This document shows positions 36,901-47,555 of a stretch of 64,000 bases of DNA, piece by piece. The position numbers and the translations under genes are program-made. The notes beneath the pieces were generated by a model. That model worked only from the letters and a program-made list of their open reading frames with translations, was not told the DNA's origin and searched no databases. The DNA comes from Schistocephalus solidus (lineage: Eukaryota; Platyhelminthes; Cestoda; Diphyllobothriidea; Diphyllobothriidae): assembly GCA_017591395.1 (NCBI GenBank), contig WEDG01007142.1:1-64000 (forward strand). The letters run 5' to 3'. Positions within the stretch are counted from its first letter, which is position 1, and every line of letters starts with the position of its first letter.

Positions 36901-39900
36901 GTAGCCCTTACTCTGTTGATTTGACAGCAAATTGGTCTTGAAATATTCGAAAGACGTCTCATAACATGCGCGACATCTTTACTCAAACTGAGTTCATAGC
37001 CTGATGGTCAGATGGTCCTGTAGAGAAGACGCCGTCCTATGCTCTCGGGATATTCGGAGCTCACAAGTCACGCTGCACAAGCAATAGGGGTACACCGGCA
37101 CAGACTCCAGTGAACCAGTGAACCAGTGCCACCAGTGAAACAAGTGTTGAACGAAAAAAAGCTCAGACGCGCAACACGAAAAGATTTTGGGAGAAACACA
37201 AGTGAATAAGTGTGGCAGCAATCATAAAACGCAATGCACCCACAAAATTTCCGAAGAAAATAAGACATTACGCAACTGTTGGCTTCGTTAAAATTTAGAA
37301 AACGTAAAAAATTGAAAATTTATATTATATATAAATTCTGGCGGGCGCAAACGTGGTTATATAAGAAAATCGGCTAATAAGTACGATAGCGGTGCTAGAA
37401 ACGTATACCTAGAAGTTTGAGAACAAAAAATACCACAAGAGTTGAAAAATAGACGAATTTCGGCTACGAATTCGAAGACGAAAGTATGGAAACGATTTAA
37501 GAAATGAACGCATACAAAAAATAACGGTTGAATATAGAGGCGTGAGGCAGGCCCAACAGATTTTAATACAACGCTAAAATATGCCGTTTTTCAAGAATAC
37601 ACATGCATGTGTGAGGCAAAGTGAAGTATGAATGAAGAACAGCATACATACCTAGGACAGCACGAAGCCTGTGATAGTAGAAATAGTCCACAGGATGGGA
37701 ATACGTGGATACGGATATGGATTTTGGATGGTATAAGCCCCACAGAAGGAAGCCTTCGAGGTGGAAATACGGGACTATGAAGTGGTTCTACTTATGACGA
37801 CACTTTTCCTAGAAATAAAACGGAGTAACATTCCCTTAAAATTTAACTCGAGGAAACGAAAGACTATACACTGCAGACTGATTGTTAAGAAAAACGCGCT
37901 TGAGCAGTCAACCTAATGTATAAAACCGATGAACTATATAATTTAGCCTAGATGCGAAAAACGAAAGGCGGTCGGTCAGAGACTGGTAGATCAGGTGGTA
38001 GAAGTGATAACTGTACCAGAGTTTTGCCATGTTTGCCACGCACTCGAAGGTCGTTGAGCCTTTCAGGATTTAAAAGTCAGTTAGGTCTGGGAAGGATTCG
38101 AACCTGGAGAGTTTATATTGAGACAGGGGTAAGGATTGAGCAGACCAGAAGGTTGAAAAAAATTGGGTAACGCAATTTTGTACGCCAAAATCGAGTACTA
38201 CTACTAACCTTTATGAAACGTAGAGTAAACGAAGTCGAAAAGCAGTAATTCAACTCAGTTGAAGAACGGCATAAATGGCGAACCGGGCAGATCACGGAAT
38301 AGTTAAAAAGTAACAACTGTAGGCAGCGGTTTTGTAGGTAACAACAAAACTTTAAGAACAAGTCGGAGACACTGGCAAGAAGACCATCTTGGAGAAAGAC
38401 GCGGATGAAAACCAGGACAGAGTACCGTTTGTAAATTCCCAGTAATGCCAAGGTCTACGTCAAAAAGCCATAAGGTTGTTTAGAATGGTTGCTCACAGGC
38501 GCGCAGCGCAGATTTAGCACAAGAAGTAAGTGCAGATTTATGCAGTGAAAATTTATTTGAAAATGACGTCCACATTTAGAATAGGAGCAGGAAACCAAAC
38601 AACGAATACAGATTAAGTAAGCTCCCATGCAGATAAACATCTAATTTAAAGCTACTAGAACGTAGAAGAAAATTAAAGTGTCAAAAGTGTCAAAAAGTTT
38701 ATTATTACATGAAATAAAATATTTTCTTTCTCAAAATACAAACAACTAATCCTGAAAGGTTTAGTAACGAGTGTCGGTAGGGATTGAGACGACAGTAAAC
38801 ATCGAAGGCAATCGGTTTTGTTTGTGCATGATCCAAATGGCATCGATAGTGCCCATAAATGTATGCTGAACGATCAACGGCAGCAGACTCGTCTAGCGAA
38901 GGAGACATAATCGTTGGAAAAAGAGCGTCAATGTCGTTTATACTTGACAAACGCATGGCCATGGGATAGTTGGAATTGCTTGCTTCTTTTAGCCACTAAA
39001 AATATTGAGTGCTTTCTCCTGAGAAGTAATGAACCTCGAGAACACATTCGTTTTTGCGGAGTTTGTGGACAAGCTGAATGATTTAGCTACATTGTCCGCT
39101 CTAGGCACTATATCCTATAGACTATCACGACTTTATGCTAACAGGGAGACACAATCCATCTAGCTGTTTGGTCAGCCAGCGGTGGGCCAATCACTAATAT
39201 ACTTAAATAAGTGGACGATAGGATGCAAATCTTTCAAACTCCGGACATAATATAGAACGACTGAGAAAGATTTTTATGTTCAGTATCCTGGGAAATGATG
39301 GGTGCTAGTAGCCCTTGCTCACAACGGTAGTTACCCCCACACGGTCTAGCGTCACTACTCGCCCGGAGACTCGATAGATGGAACTGGTCGTCTATCACTG
39401 ATGGCTATCGAAAAATTCGCAAGAGCGCCACAGTGTGCCTACTTGGTAGGATTATCCAAACATGAATTGGGTGACTGTTCTGTAAATCCTGCAAATTATC
39501 AAACCCCATGAGCGTAAGAATAGCGGTAAGTGAAACAATATCGATGAGACTTATGGTATGATATGTTTCGCAACTAGTTTCATCTGTCTTTTTGAAGACG
39601 AACGAAAGTATGGCCAAGCCTCAGTCCCTCATTATTGCTAAGTAACTCACGGAGCCAGAGCGCCAGTGTCGTAGGAATACATGTGGACAACTGAACGAAT
39701 GTTCCCTACGGCGCTCATTCAAGCAGTATTTTTCCACAGAGGGGCGTCGCAAGACGCTATGAATCTCTAAGAACGGTAAAACGCCGCTGCAGAGGGGAGG
39801 GAAAGTGATTAAAAGAGCATCGATGTCGAGAAGGAACTTCAATAACTAACGTCGAATTCAATCCTTGGGGATGTCAACAATAAAATGCTGGCATCTGGCC

Positions 39901-40118
39901 AGGAGTGACACGTTGGTGCTCATTCTCATACAGCCTACAGGATCCAAGAGTAGCAGCCCAAAAATTTTCCCGGTCATTTTATTTGACTTCCTAGCTCATC
40001 TAATTTAAACGCCTTGGAGTAGTACATCCGAGGTGTCGTTAGGAGAGGGAGATCAACAAGTATGTTCACAATACTAAAAAATCCTTGTAAGCTGTCATTG
40101 GATATGTAATACCCAACA
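33920..40118. other. Unassigned AT-rich DNA with scattered tRNA B-box motifs
   Basis: I saw no recognisable exon. The minus-strand B-box core GTTCGAATCCTTCC occurs near 35,777, 36,221 and, as GGTTCGAATCC, 38,096, which may mark old SINE heads, but matching A boxes are unclear. The open frame at 36,391-36,705 (+, 104 codons) has no family resemblance. The 5' end of the zinc-finger gene, if it has more exons, would lie here. Confidence 0.4.
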
Positions 40119-40470
40119 CATGACAGTTCGATCGTCGATTTCGACTAGGTCCACTGTGCGGCTCACAATATAGTGGGCGCAGGGAAGGGGAAACTCTCGG
40201 GTGTTAGTTTACAGTGATTTTCGTCTTTAATTACCAGATTGCTTTGAGCATCACGGCACTCGTCCTGGTTACGGACACTTCATAAGATGTGACCTGTACT
40301 ATACTCAGTCTGAGAAGACGGTCATGCTGAGTGCGGCAGTGTCCACAGAGTAACGAGTTAGTTCTTAGACGACAAAGGCTGCCTCTTCTTCGGCCAATAT
40401 GTTCTTGGATTATCTAAAAGGGAACGGGCATTCTAGGTTACCAGAATGAGCGGTCACCTCGGCGGAAAAG
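40119..40470 (-). mobile_element. Internally deleted LINE copy E
   Basis: The 40,119-40,260 part matches the shared LINE 3' terminus (GACAGTTCGATCGTCGATTTCGA at its left). Directly next to it, 40,270-40,450 reads on the minus strand as the endonuclease N-terminus: NARSLLDNPRTYWPKKR, then after a frame change TRYSVDTAALS, colinear with WNVRSL and the catalytic-Glu region of copy A. The whole RT and zinc-finger portion is missing. It therefore joins the 5' coding start to the 3' terminus. Confidence 0.5.
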
Positions 40471-42298
40471 GCAGGGTGACGAGGATTATTGTTCCGTAGC
40501 GTTTCGACCATGATTAGCGCCCACAAACGCGGTCAGTTTGCAGATGGTGTGATTACCAGCATAGTTAAGGCACATTGTGCTCATTCACGGCCGCGTAGAG
40601 AAGGTAATCAGTGCCTCCGAAATAGGGCTATCTACACATCCCAGGCGGATGTCAAGTTCCCTATGCATAATAAGTTAAGTTCAGTGGGAAAACGACCCAG
40701 TCCGCCGGTTTGAAGCTGTTGACAGAAGGTTGCCGCTGCATAGTACAAGGTTTTTTGGAAACAACTGGAAGATGGATATCAGTCGGGAACCAAGCGAAGC
40801 TATTAGCACGCGTATCGAGGCTCGCGAACGGACCAGTCGCTCCTACGGAGTGAAAAGTTTACCTGGACACCCACTAACCTCCTCGCTTTTTATCGTGAGA
40901 CCTCAACTCAAAATTAGAACACGTACTGCCTCGGAAGATTAGATAATTTTTCAAGTTGTTTCCGACACCAACTTGTGAATTAACAAATATATTAACCATA
41001 CACATCCAGATCAACGACAAAGGTTGACGTTAAGGCATGCAAGTAGTATTTCCTATTTCAAATACGGACGCCAAATTCACGAACGAAATTTCCGTATTAT
41101 TTAAATAACATTCGATTATTTGTATCGTCAACTCACAGACGCGACTATCAGCTGCACAACTCCATCCAGAGCTCAACCTCCCAGCCTTCCTTTTGGGTGT
41201 CTGAGCGCTGATATCGTCGGCACATAAGATATAACTGGCTAATTAGGAGGTAAAATGTTAACCTTGATTTTTTAAGGCACCAAAACGTCTTAAACCAGCT
41301 ACAAACCATTTTTGAATTACACAAATTTACCGTGAAAAGAAGGTCCCTTTTAATTTAGTAGTCAACAACCCCTTTAATGAGTTACCCGTGAATGTAATCA
41401 TAGCCCTACGGGTTCGCTTTTTAAGAAGCAGCTTACTCTATTTTAGAGTCGAGTTATCACACAAGAGCATTCGCCCATATATGTGGGTACACGCTTCGTA
41501 AGCTGTGCACATATTCTTGTTCAAATTTGTTTACTCCATACAAACGAAAATTATAAAAATTATTCTGTTTTAGTTTTACTAGTTTTTTTCGTATCCAGTA
41601 AGAAACTTCGTTCGTTTGGGATAGCTAATCTTAACGCTGCGGGATGTTTTCGGTTTTTTAACTGCGCACACTACGTTCACGGTGCATATCGCGCCGGTAT
41701 TCCTCTCAATATTCCGATAATTTTCTTTATCTATGACCAATTTCCTATGCATAGATATGTTTTCACTAAGCATAGTTGTTTATGCTTTAATGTGCTCTTG
41801 TTTCGGTTTTTTGTTCAATTGCCTTTTTGGGTGTGTTGTCCTGCTAAAATACACTCATAACTAGGTGTCTGTCGGGCACTCAAATACTCGAATTTCGTTC
41901 ATGCAGGGATAGGAAAATTGCTTTTTGATTGCGTAAACGAATGGCTACACACCTAGCCAAATTCATCTGAATGGGGAAAAATGAAGCCAAACCGTGTGCT
42001 TGTTGGATGCACACCTAACTGCTAAGCTGATACGTTATGACAGTCAACAACAGCTGGGGGTATTGGGTTAAAGTAAAAATCACAGCGAACGAGTCACTTT
42101 AATTTGAACTGCATCAATCGACCTTTAAATCATGCACCTGATCGATTATGGCCTTATAAGGCAAATTAATTAACTGTCCACGGAAGAATAACCGAATATT
42201 AGAACCCTAACTAAAACGCCCTAGCTGCCGATTTACAGTGATGCGCATATCTATGGAAGTACCTGTTTAAAATTTACAAACAGTACTGCAATAGTTGG
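40471..42298. other. Unassigned DNA
   Basis: The first few hundred bases may include diverged LINE 5' UTR next to copy E. The rest is AT-rich. The 125-codon frame at 41,483-41,860 (+) is hydrophobic but has no known motif or splice context. Confidence 0.4.
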
Positions 42299-42695
42299 CA
42301 AAAACAGCTGCAACGCACCTGACCCCAGAGAAAGAAATTCGGCGATAAAACAGTTGGGGTCCAGAACTATTATCAGTATTTCAAATTACGTTGAAACAAA
42401 AGGGTCAATATAAATACTCTGTAGGTTTACTGGTGTTTATTATTTTTTAAAACATTGATAAAGGATTGGGACAAAAACTTCTAATACAAAAGCTGACAAA
42501 AACAGCTGCAACGCACCTTACCCCAGAGCAAGAAATCCAGCGTAAAACAGCCGGAGTCAAGAACCATTATCAGTAGTTTTAAATAGGTTGAGATAAAAGG
42601 GTCAATATTAATTAGGCATAGGTTTACTCAGGTGCCTTATTATTTTTCTCCTTTTTAAAAATTTATAGAAATAGGATCGTTACTAAAATCATGTA
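42299..42695 (+). repeat. Two-copy tandem repeat, period about 198 bp
   Basis: CAAAAACAGCTGCAACGCAC begins at 42,299 and again at 42,497. The following blocks (CCCCAGAG, then AACCATTATCAGTA-like, then AAAGGGTCAATAT) recur in order with moderate divergence. It is noncoding. It could be a local duplication or two monomers of a satellite. Confidence 0.75.
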
Positions 42696-42970
42696 GCAAA
42701 GCGTTCAAATGAACACTCATGGGAGAATTTTGGGTGGCAGTGAAGGAATGACTTGCTCAGTGAGAAATGGAAACTGAATCTCATATGCAAAGGAAGTCCT
42801 CTCCGGATGTACTTGACAATTAACAAAGGCTGCGTTACGAATGGAGTTATCGGAAGCATGCGTTATAAATTGAGTTGCTGACCATGTTATATTACAGGAA
42901 AATGCATGTATTTAAAGACAGTATGAGTGAATTAGTTTGCGTGGGGGTACAGTTTGTATGGAATAGCATA

Positions 42971-42990
42971 CCCTGCCAGCACCAGCCCCA
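42971..42990 (+). repeat. Left terminal inverted repeat of the transposon
   Basis: CCCTGCCAGCAC matches the inverse of the right end at 11 of 12 positions. A GCCCC block follows at the same distance on both sides. Confidence 0.75.
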
Positions 42991-43085
42991 CCTAGCCCCT
43001 TCTGGCCCAGGGGGCCAGGTGGGGCTAACTGGCGGGGCCAGACGGGGCAAACTGGACGTTGTGGCCCCCTCTGGCCCCCGCACTG
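42985..43085 (+). repeat. Left subterminal GGCCCC-rich repeats
   Basis: Clustered GGCCCC / TCTGGCCC / CTGGCGGGGCCA words in both orientations lie directly inside the left end, in contrast to the AT-rich flanks. CTGGCGGGGCCA also occurs at the right end (47,531-47,542). CACTA-type transposases bind short subterminal repeats; that role is inferred here. Confidence 0.6.
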
Positions 43086-43519
43086 GAAAAATTTGCGCAG
43101 CGGGACCCCACGATTTTCTCGCATTAGCAGCCCCTTTACCTTTATACCGACCGCCCACCGCACATAGCCTTCCCCATCATAATCGGCCACTACTGTTATA
43201 CCCCTAATTATTTTTTTCTATTAACGGCCCAATTTTTACACAATTAATATGGCTTCCTTTTTGGATCCATTCAAGCCATTCCTGCGAAGTACCCACTCAC
43301 TCATGAAATAGGATATGTGGAGATGAAATTAGCAAAGTATTTTATTATAAAAAATAATTAAATAACATATGTACAGGCATTGGGAAAATTAAGTCATCGT
43401 GGGTCCACACGACTGCCCTTATCCGATGGTGTTTCATAAAATAAAACATAGGATGGTCACCTTGGTTAACATTCTGAAAGGTTATAAATCATAAAGTCAG
43501 GATTAACAAAAATATCGCT

Positions 43520-44940
43520 TTATTAATAACGTATAAACCTTAAATACGTAAAGTGTAAATACGCTGAGATAATTACCATGTCATCGGACGCAGACTTTGT
43601 TGCGCAATTTGGACTATTGGTGGGGCATTCAGGAAGCTGAAAAATTATACTGGATTAATTCAATGGAGTAGTTTTACCTTCTCATTTGCCTCCCGGCGTT
43701 TCGCTCTCCCATCATAACTGTCTCTGGCCCCATGGAACCAGTCAATTGTGGTTCTGCAAATAACTTCAGCAGAACAGTTATTGTAGGTGGTATGTCGCTT
43801 TAGGGCCTCTGCAGACCTTAGAAAACGTTATGACCTACCAGTAAACAATGTATATAGGGGGCAGCCAATAAATGACCGCTTTTCACTGGATCCACCCCAG
43901 CAGAACTTCATGCACAGTGGTGGTCCAATAATACATGTTAATAGATTGCGGATGAATTCCTTTTCATTTCTTCCGCCGACAACAGAGAGCCTTTCTATCT
44001 AAAAATCACAAATGACTTTTCGAAAAAATTATATCCAAACCGCCTCATTGGCATAGTCAGGTGTTCTACTCATTCCTCCAATGAACTCATTGTATTCGTC
44101 CTCGGTGCATAGGGGTAGACGACGAGTGCACTGGCTCGTCGTGGTGGGCACAGCCGTCGCCCGGACTTCCATTAGTTTTTCTTTCAAAAGAGCATTTTGT
44201 TGCTCCATATTGCGAACAATATGCTCCGTAATATAATCAAATCTTTTCCTTATTGATTGGTTACAACGTTTCGAAAAGTATTACCGTAGAGAATCAAACT
44301 CTTTTTGTTGTTCGTTTTTCAACGTTGAAAATACATCTACGAGTTGTTCAGATATCATTCTGAGGTAAACATTAGTAACAAATGCTTACTGATAAGTGGA
44401 TGGCTGGGGAGGTTGTGTGGGAGTAGATTTACTGCAAGGCATGGGTGGCCCCGGTAGGTTTTCATCATTCCTGGGTCTAAAATAATATTTCCAAAGGTTC
44501 TTACTGCAATATAGGTGGTGCCGTCGGCCAGCCAGCTAGCCTCCGTTCTGGTGCCATTGGGCGGCGAATGAGATTGTCCTCATCTTCCGAGGACGAAGTG
44601 AGTTGTCGTTGATATCTATATGGACAGATGAATAGCATTTAAAACTTACTTCCTTCTGAGGCCCCTTCCTAGAACCGGTGGCTCGGAGCTAGAGAGATTA
44701 TCTGTCTCTTCAGCTTTTTTTCAAATTTTTTAGCCTTTTCAAGGGTCATTTTTTCTTTAAGGACCCTAACTCCGTACACTTTTGTGTTGGCAGGTGGCTG
44801 CATGTTATTCTGCAACAAATATTCACGCTGCTTTGAGTTTTAAGGCCACATAACGCAGTGTTCATTGACGAACCAAGCTTTGGCCACAGCGGCCACGCTT
44901 TTATCATTGATGAATTTCACGACGCAGTACATCTAAAAAT
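43520..44940 (-). pseudogene. DUF4806-like transposon accessory gene, decayed
   Basis: The reading begins MYCVVKFINDKSVAAVAKAW at an acceptor/ATG near 44,937, passes an in-frame TAA after CVMWP, and continues VYGVRVLKEKMTLEKAKKFEKKLKR. After tiny introns at 44,616-44,649 (34 bp), 44,477-44,504 (28 bp) and 44,360-44,389 (30 bp, with branch-like TACTAAT) come a coiled-coil-like segment (NMEQQNALLKEKL) and a C-terminal block LPLCTEDEYNEFIGGM, GGRNEKEFIRNLL, CMKFCWGGSSEKRSF. This layout (N-terminal hydrophobic strand domain, coil, C-terminal helical domain) resembles DUF4806 proteins. A 41-bp intron (43,637-43,677) precedes a short end exon. Several stops remain after splicing. Its role is unknown; sharing a mobile unit with a transposase suggests an accessory protein. 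Confidence 0.55.
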
Positions 44941-45042
44941 ATCATACATTAGTAAAAAGCAAATCATAATGCATTAAAATCTTATTCAAAAGTGCATATG
45001 GAAAACCTTTAAAAATACAAGAAAAAAAGCGTTTGAAAATAG

Positions 45043-47023
45043 TCATTGTTTTTGGAAAGTGTGCAACAAGGGAATGAAAATAAAGTGATCATCAATGTTA
45101 AAAGCAACATATTTACATATAATATCCGATAGGGTTGCAGTCAAAGGACTAGTTGCCAAAGTTGAGGCTTTAAACATGAAAAGGCTGGAAGAAGAAATAG
45201 ATGTTGTAAAAAAGTCACAGCAGTCAACAAACGGACGGTACTGTATTCCGTTAGCGGTAATCGATGTCAGAACGCACGGTCTGCCACCGATCAGTACCAC
45301 GTTGTCTGGAACGTCCGTCCACAGCACGTAGCCATTGTGGAAGATGGCAGGTGAGCTGCGAGGTAGCTGTAAATAGCGCGGTACACCCTCATCGTCGTCC
45401 AACAGCATGGGGCATGATGGCAACTCAGGCATACGTCTTTCTGAAAATCGCCTGTACACCTGTGTAGCTACGTTTGTTGACCCCTTAATCGAATAACGAA
45501 TGATTTGTAATAAGGATTCAAAAGGAAAGGCAGAAAAATTATCCAACACTCCAAACCGGCTCACATCTTCATGTAGATGAAGTAAACAAGTAAATACAAT
45601 CTCCGCATCACTGTACAATATAGCGAAATCGGAAACAAAGTTACTTAACAAAATGCGGGCGAAATCAAACCAGGTTTTATGAAAAATTGCATGGCAAAAA
45701 ATATATACTGCAACAGAAAACTGCAAAAAATGCATATAATGGTCATTGTCAAGATATGGTTTTAAAACAACAGGGCCGATGTACAGCAAAAATTGACGAA
45801 ATTCAACATCCTTCCAATACTCGAGAACATCTAATGTTCTACACTTGCGGGAAAACTCCATCGGCATGCAACGGCTGCATTTTTTTATGAGGTCATTTAG
45901 TTCTGAAGAAAACCTCTTCGCACACAATCTCCACTGATTAAGTAACTTCCGCATTACACCCAAGCACACCAGGTGCATGTAGTCCATTGGGAAGCTACTA
46001 ACCATGTCGATAGGTAACTCCTCGAAAGGCGATATGCCTTTTGGTGGAGTACCTGCTTTCGTGAACGAAAAGAACAGTCGTCGCGAAGACGCCCGCTATA
46101 AACGGGGAAAGTCATGCGGTTAGCAATTGAAATTCCAACATGACAGCACCTAGAGTGTTTCCCATTACCTTCACCAAACGACTTACCTGTCGCATCCATA
46201 GTGTCCATTGTGGGCTTTCACCTGACGGACATATGAGCGAGCTGGTGAGTCGCATATCACATTGGATAACTTAACTTTAATTACTTCCCCAGTTTGTTGA
46301 ACCAATAGGCCAACTCCCAAAATTTCTTTCAATTCAGCAATGCATTCGCTCAGAAAATCATCTACTGGCTCCGGCTTGCCGAATCCAGAGAACACGCCTA
46401 CTACAAACGGCCGTCCAACTACCGGGTAGTTTACCCGAGCACGAATAGGCCATAGGCATTGTCCTGATCCTTTAAACAACTTCATCCCATCGATGTGCAA
46501 ATGGATGCCCATCTCAGGAATTTCAGTTGCACGCCGGTGGTTCAGCTCATCCAGTAAACCACGTCCAAGGCCCATGTGGACATAGCTGCCGTTCTTCAGG
46601 TCCTTGTTAATGCAAGTGCGTGGAGTACGCAATAAAGTTCTTGGGTCCTTCGGGAACCTCTGGATGGTAAGGACGGAGCATGTCCAACAGAGCATTAACC
46701 GTCGCTAGTGGCATGTTGGTCTTCAGGCAGATGTCCTGCAAATCAGCTACAAAACATTTGCCTTGTAACTTGCTTGTCTGTTCCGTTACCCCTATAGATT
46801 CTGCATTCCAACTCAAAATAATTTAGCCTGAAAACCTACCATTTGAAATCTCAGGAAATATTTCAGGCATTTGTGGCTCCGGTGAGGGGTTTAAATTCGA
46901 CGACGACGACGACGGCGGCGAAGGACAGTCTGCTACTTTAGTTGCGGCATAATACGCCTGCATTGCACGCAATACCCGATTATGCACGGTGCTCCTTTTG
47001 ATTCCGTAATATTTTCGCTTCAT
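45043..47023 (-). pseudogene. EnSpm/CACTA-like transposase, decayed
   Basis: Exon 1 starts at ATG 47,023 (MKRKYYGIKRSTVHNRVL) and ends at 46,840. Exon 2 (46,811-46,187) holds LALLDMLRPYHPE-like sequence, RTLLRTPRT, LHIDGMKLFKGSGQCLWPI and RPFVVGVFSGFGKPEPVDDF, ending GHYGCD. Exon 3 (46,149-45,043) continues CCHVGISIANRMTFP and FPMDYMHLVCLGVMRKLL, then FRQFLLYIGPVVL and SAFPFESLLQIIR. This order is typical of the animal transposase family related to Transposase_21/DUF4218. Introns are 28 bp (46,812-46,839) and 37 bp (46,150-46,186). Frameshifts near 46,650 and 46,060, and a poor frame fit at the first junction, indicate inactivity. The last 320 codons are still open. Confidence 0.7.
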
Positions 47024-47462
47024 GGTTACTTTCCATGGACAACAGAACACAATAAACAAAATGTATGAGGGCATATTTAACATTCAGTGAGGTACCAAAA
47101 TTACCGTTAACTAGAGCTTACGTAACTTAACATGAAATTTACAAGGGAAAGGTAAAAAATTCTCTTATCAAACATCTCCAGCCATCTCAATCACCTACGT
47201 GAGTTAAAGCAGCTTTGAAAACAATAAGTCAGTAGTACAAGTAACACGGCAGGCCAGCACGCGCTTAGTAGACAAATGGCGACCAAATGGCTGACTTAAA
47301 AAAACCATCCAAAATCAATTCATCAAAGTACCATTTAATTAGGCTTTAACAGTATTTTATCTTATAAATATTACCTATATTGGATTAAATTCAAAAATTA
47401 ACACCTCTTCCAGTCTTCACAAGAAGCCAAACCATATTTTACAAATGGCCTGAAAGTCGAAT

Positions 47463-47535
47463 TTGATTGGCCCCTTTCTGGCCCCCTCTGGCCCCTCTCA
47501 GCCCCCTCTGGCCCCCTCTGCGCCCCTCTACTGGC
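47463..47535 (-). repeat. Right subterminal GGCCCC-rich repeats
   Basis: A tandem-like run of CTCTGGCCCC words (about five in 70 bp) lies directly inside the right end. It is denser and more regular than the left array. Confidence 0.65.
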
Positions 47536-47555
47536 GGGGCCATGTGCTGGTAGGG
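47536..47555 (-). repeat. Right terminal inverted repeat of the transposon
   Basis: Read inward on the minus strand this is CCCTACCAGCAC, then GGCCCCGCC. It mirrors the left end. Confidence 0.75.

Larger units (their letters stand above)
42971..47555 (-). mobile_element. EnSpm/CACTA-like DNA transposon with two genes
   Basis: The element is bounded by near-perfect inverted termini, CCCTGCCAGCAC at 42,971 and GTGCTGGTAGGG ending at 47,555, with similarity extending to a GCCCC.CC block. Subterminal arrays of GGCCCC/CTCTGG words lie just inside both ends. Between them are two minus-strand genes, a transposase (45,043-47,023) and a DUF4806-like gene (about 43,520-44,940), both with tiny introns and both damaged. 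Flanking triplets are ATA on the left and TTA on the right, so a target duplication is not clear. Length is 4,585 bp. The class is inferred from the transposase region; the pairing of genes and termini is seen directly. Confidence 0.7.

Noticed and set aside
41483..41860. 125-residue membrane-like protein
   Set aside because: Hydrophobicity comes from T-rich DNA; no motif or gene context.
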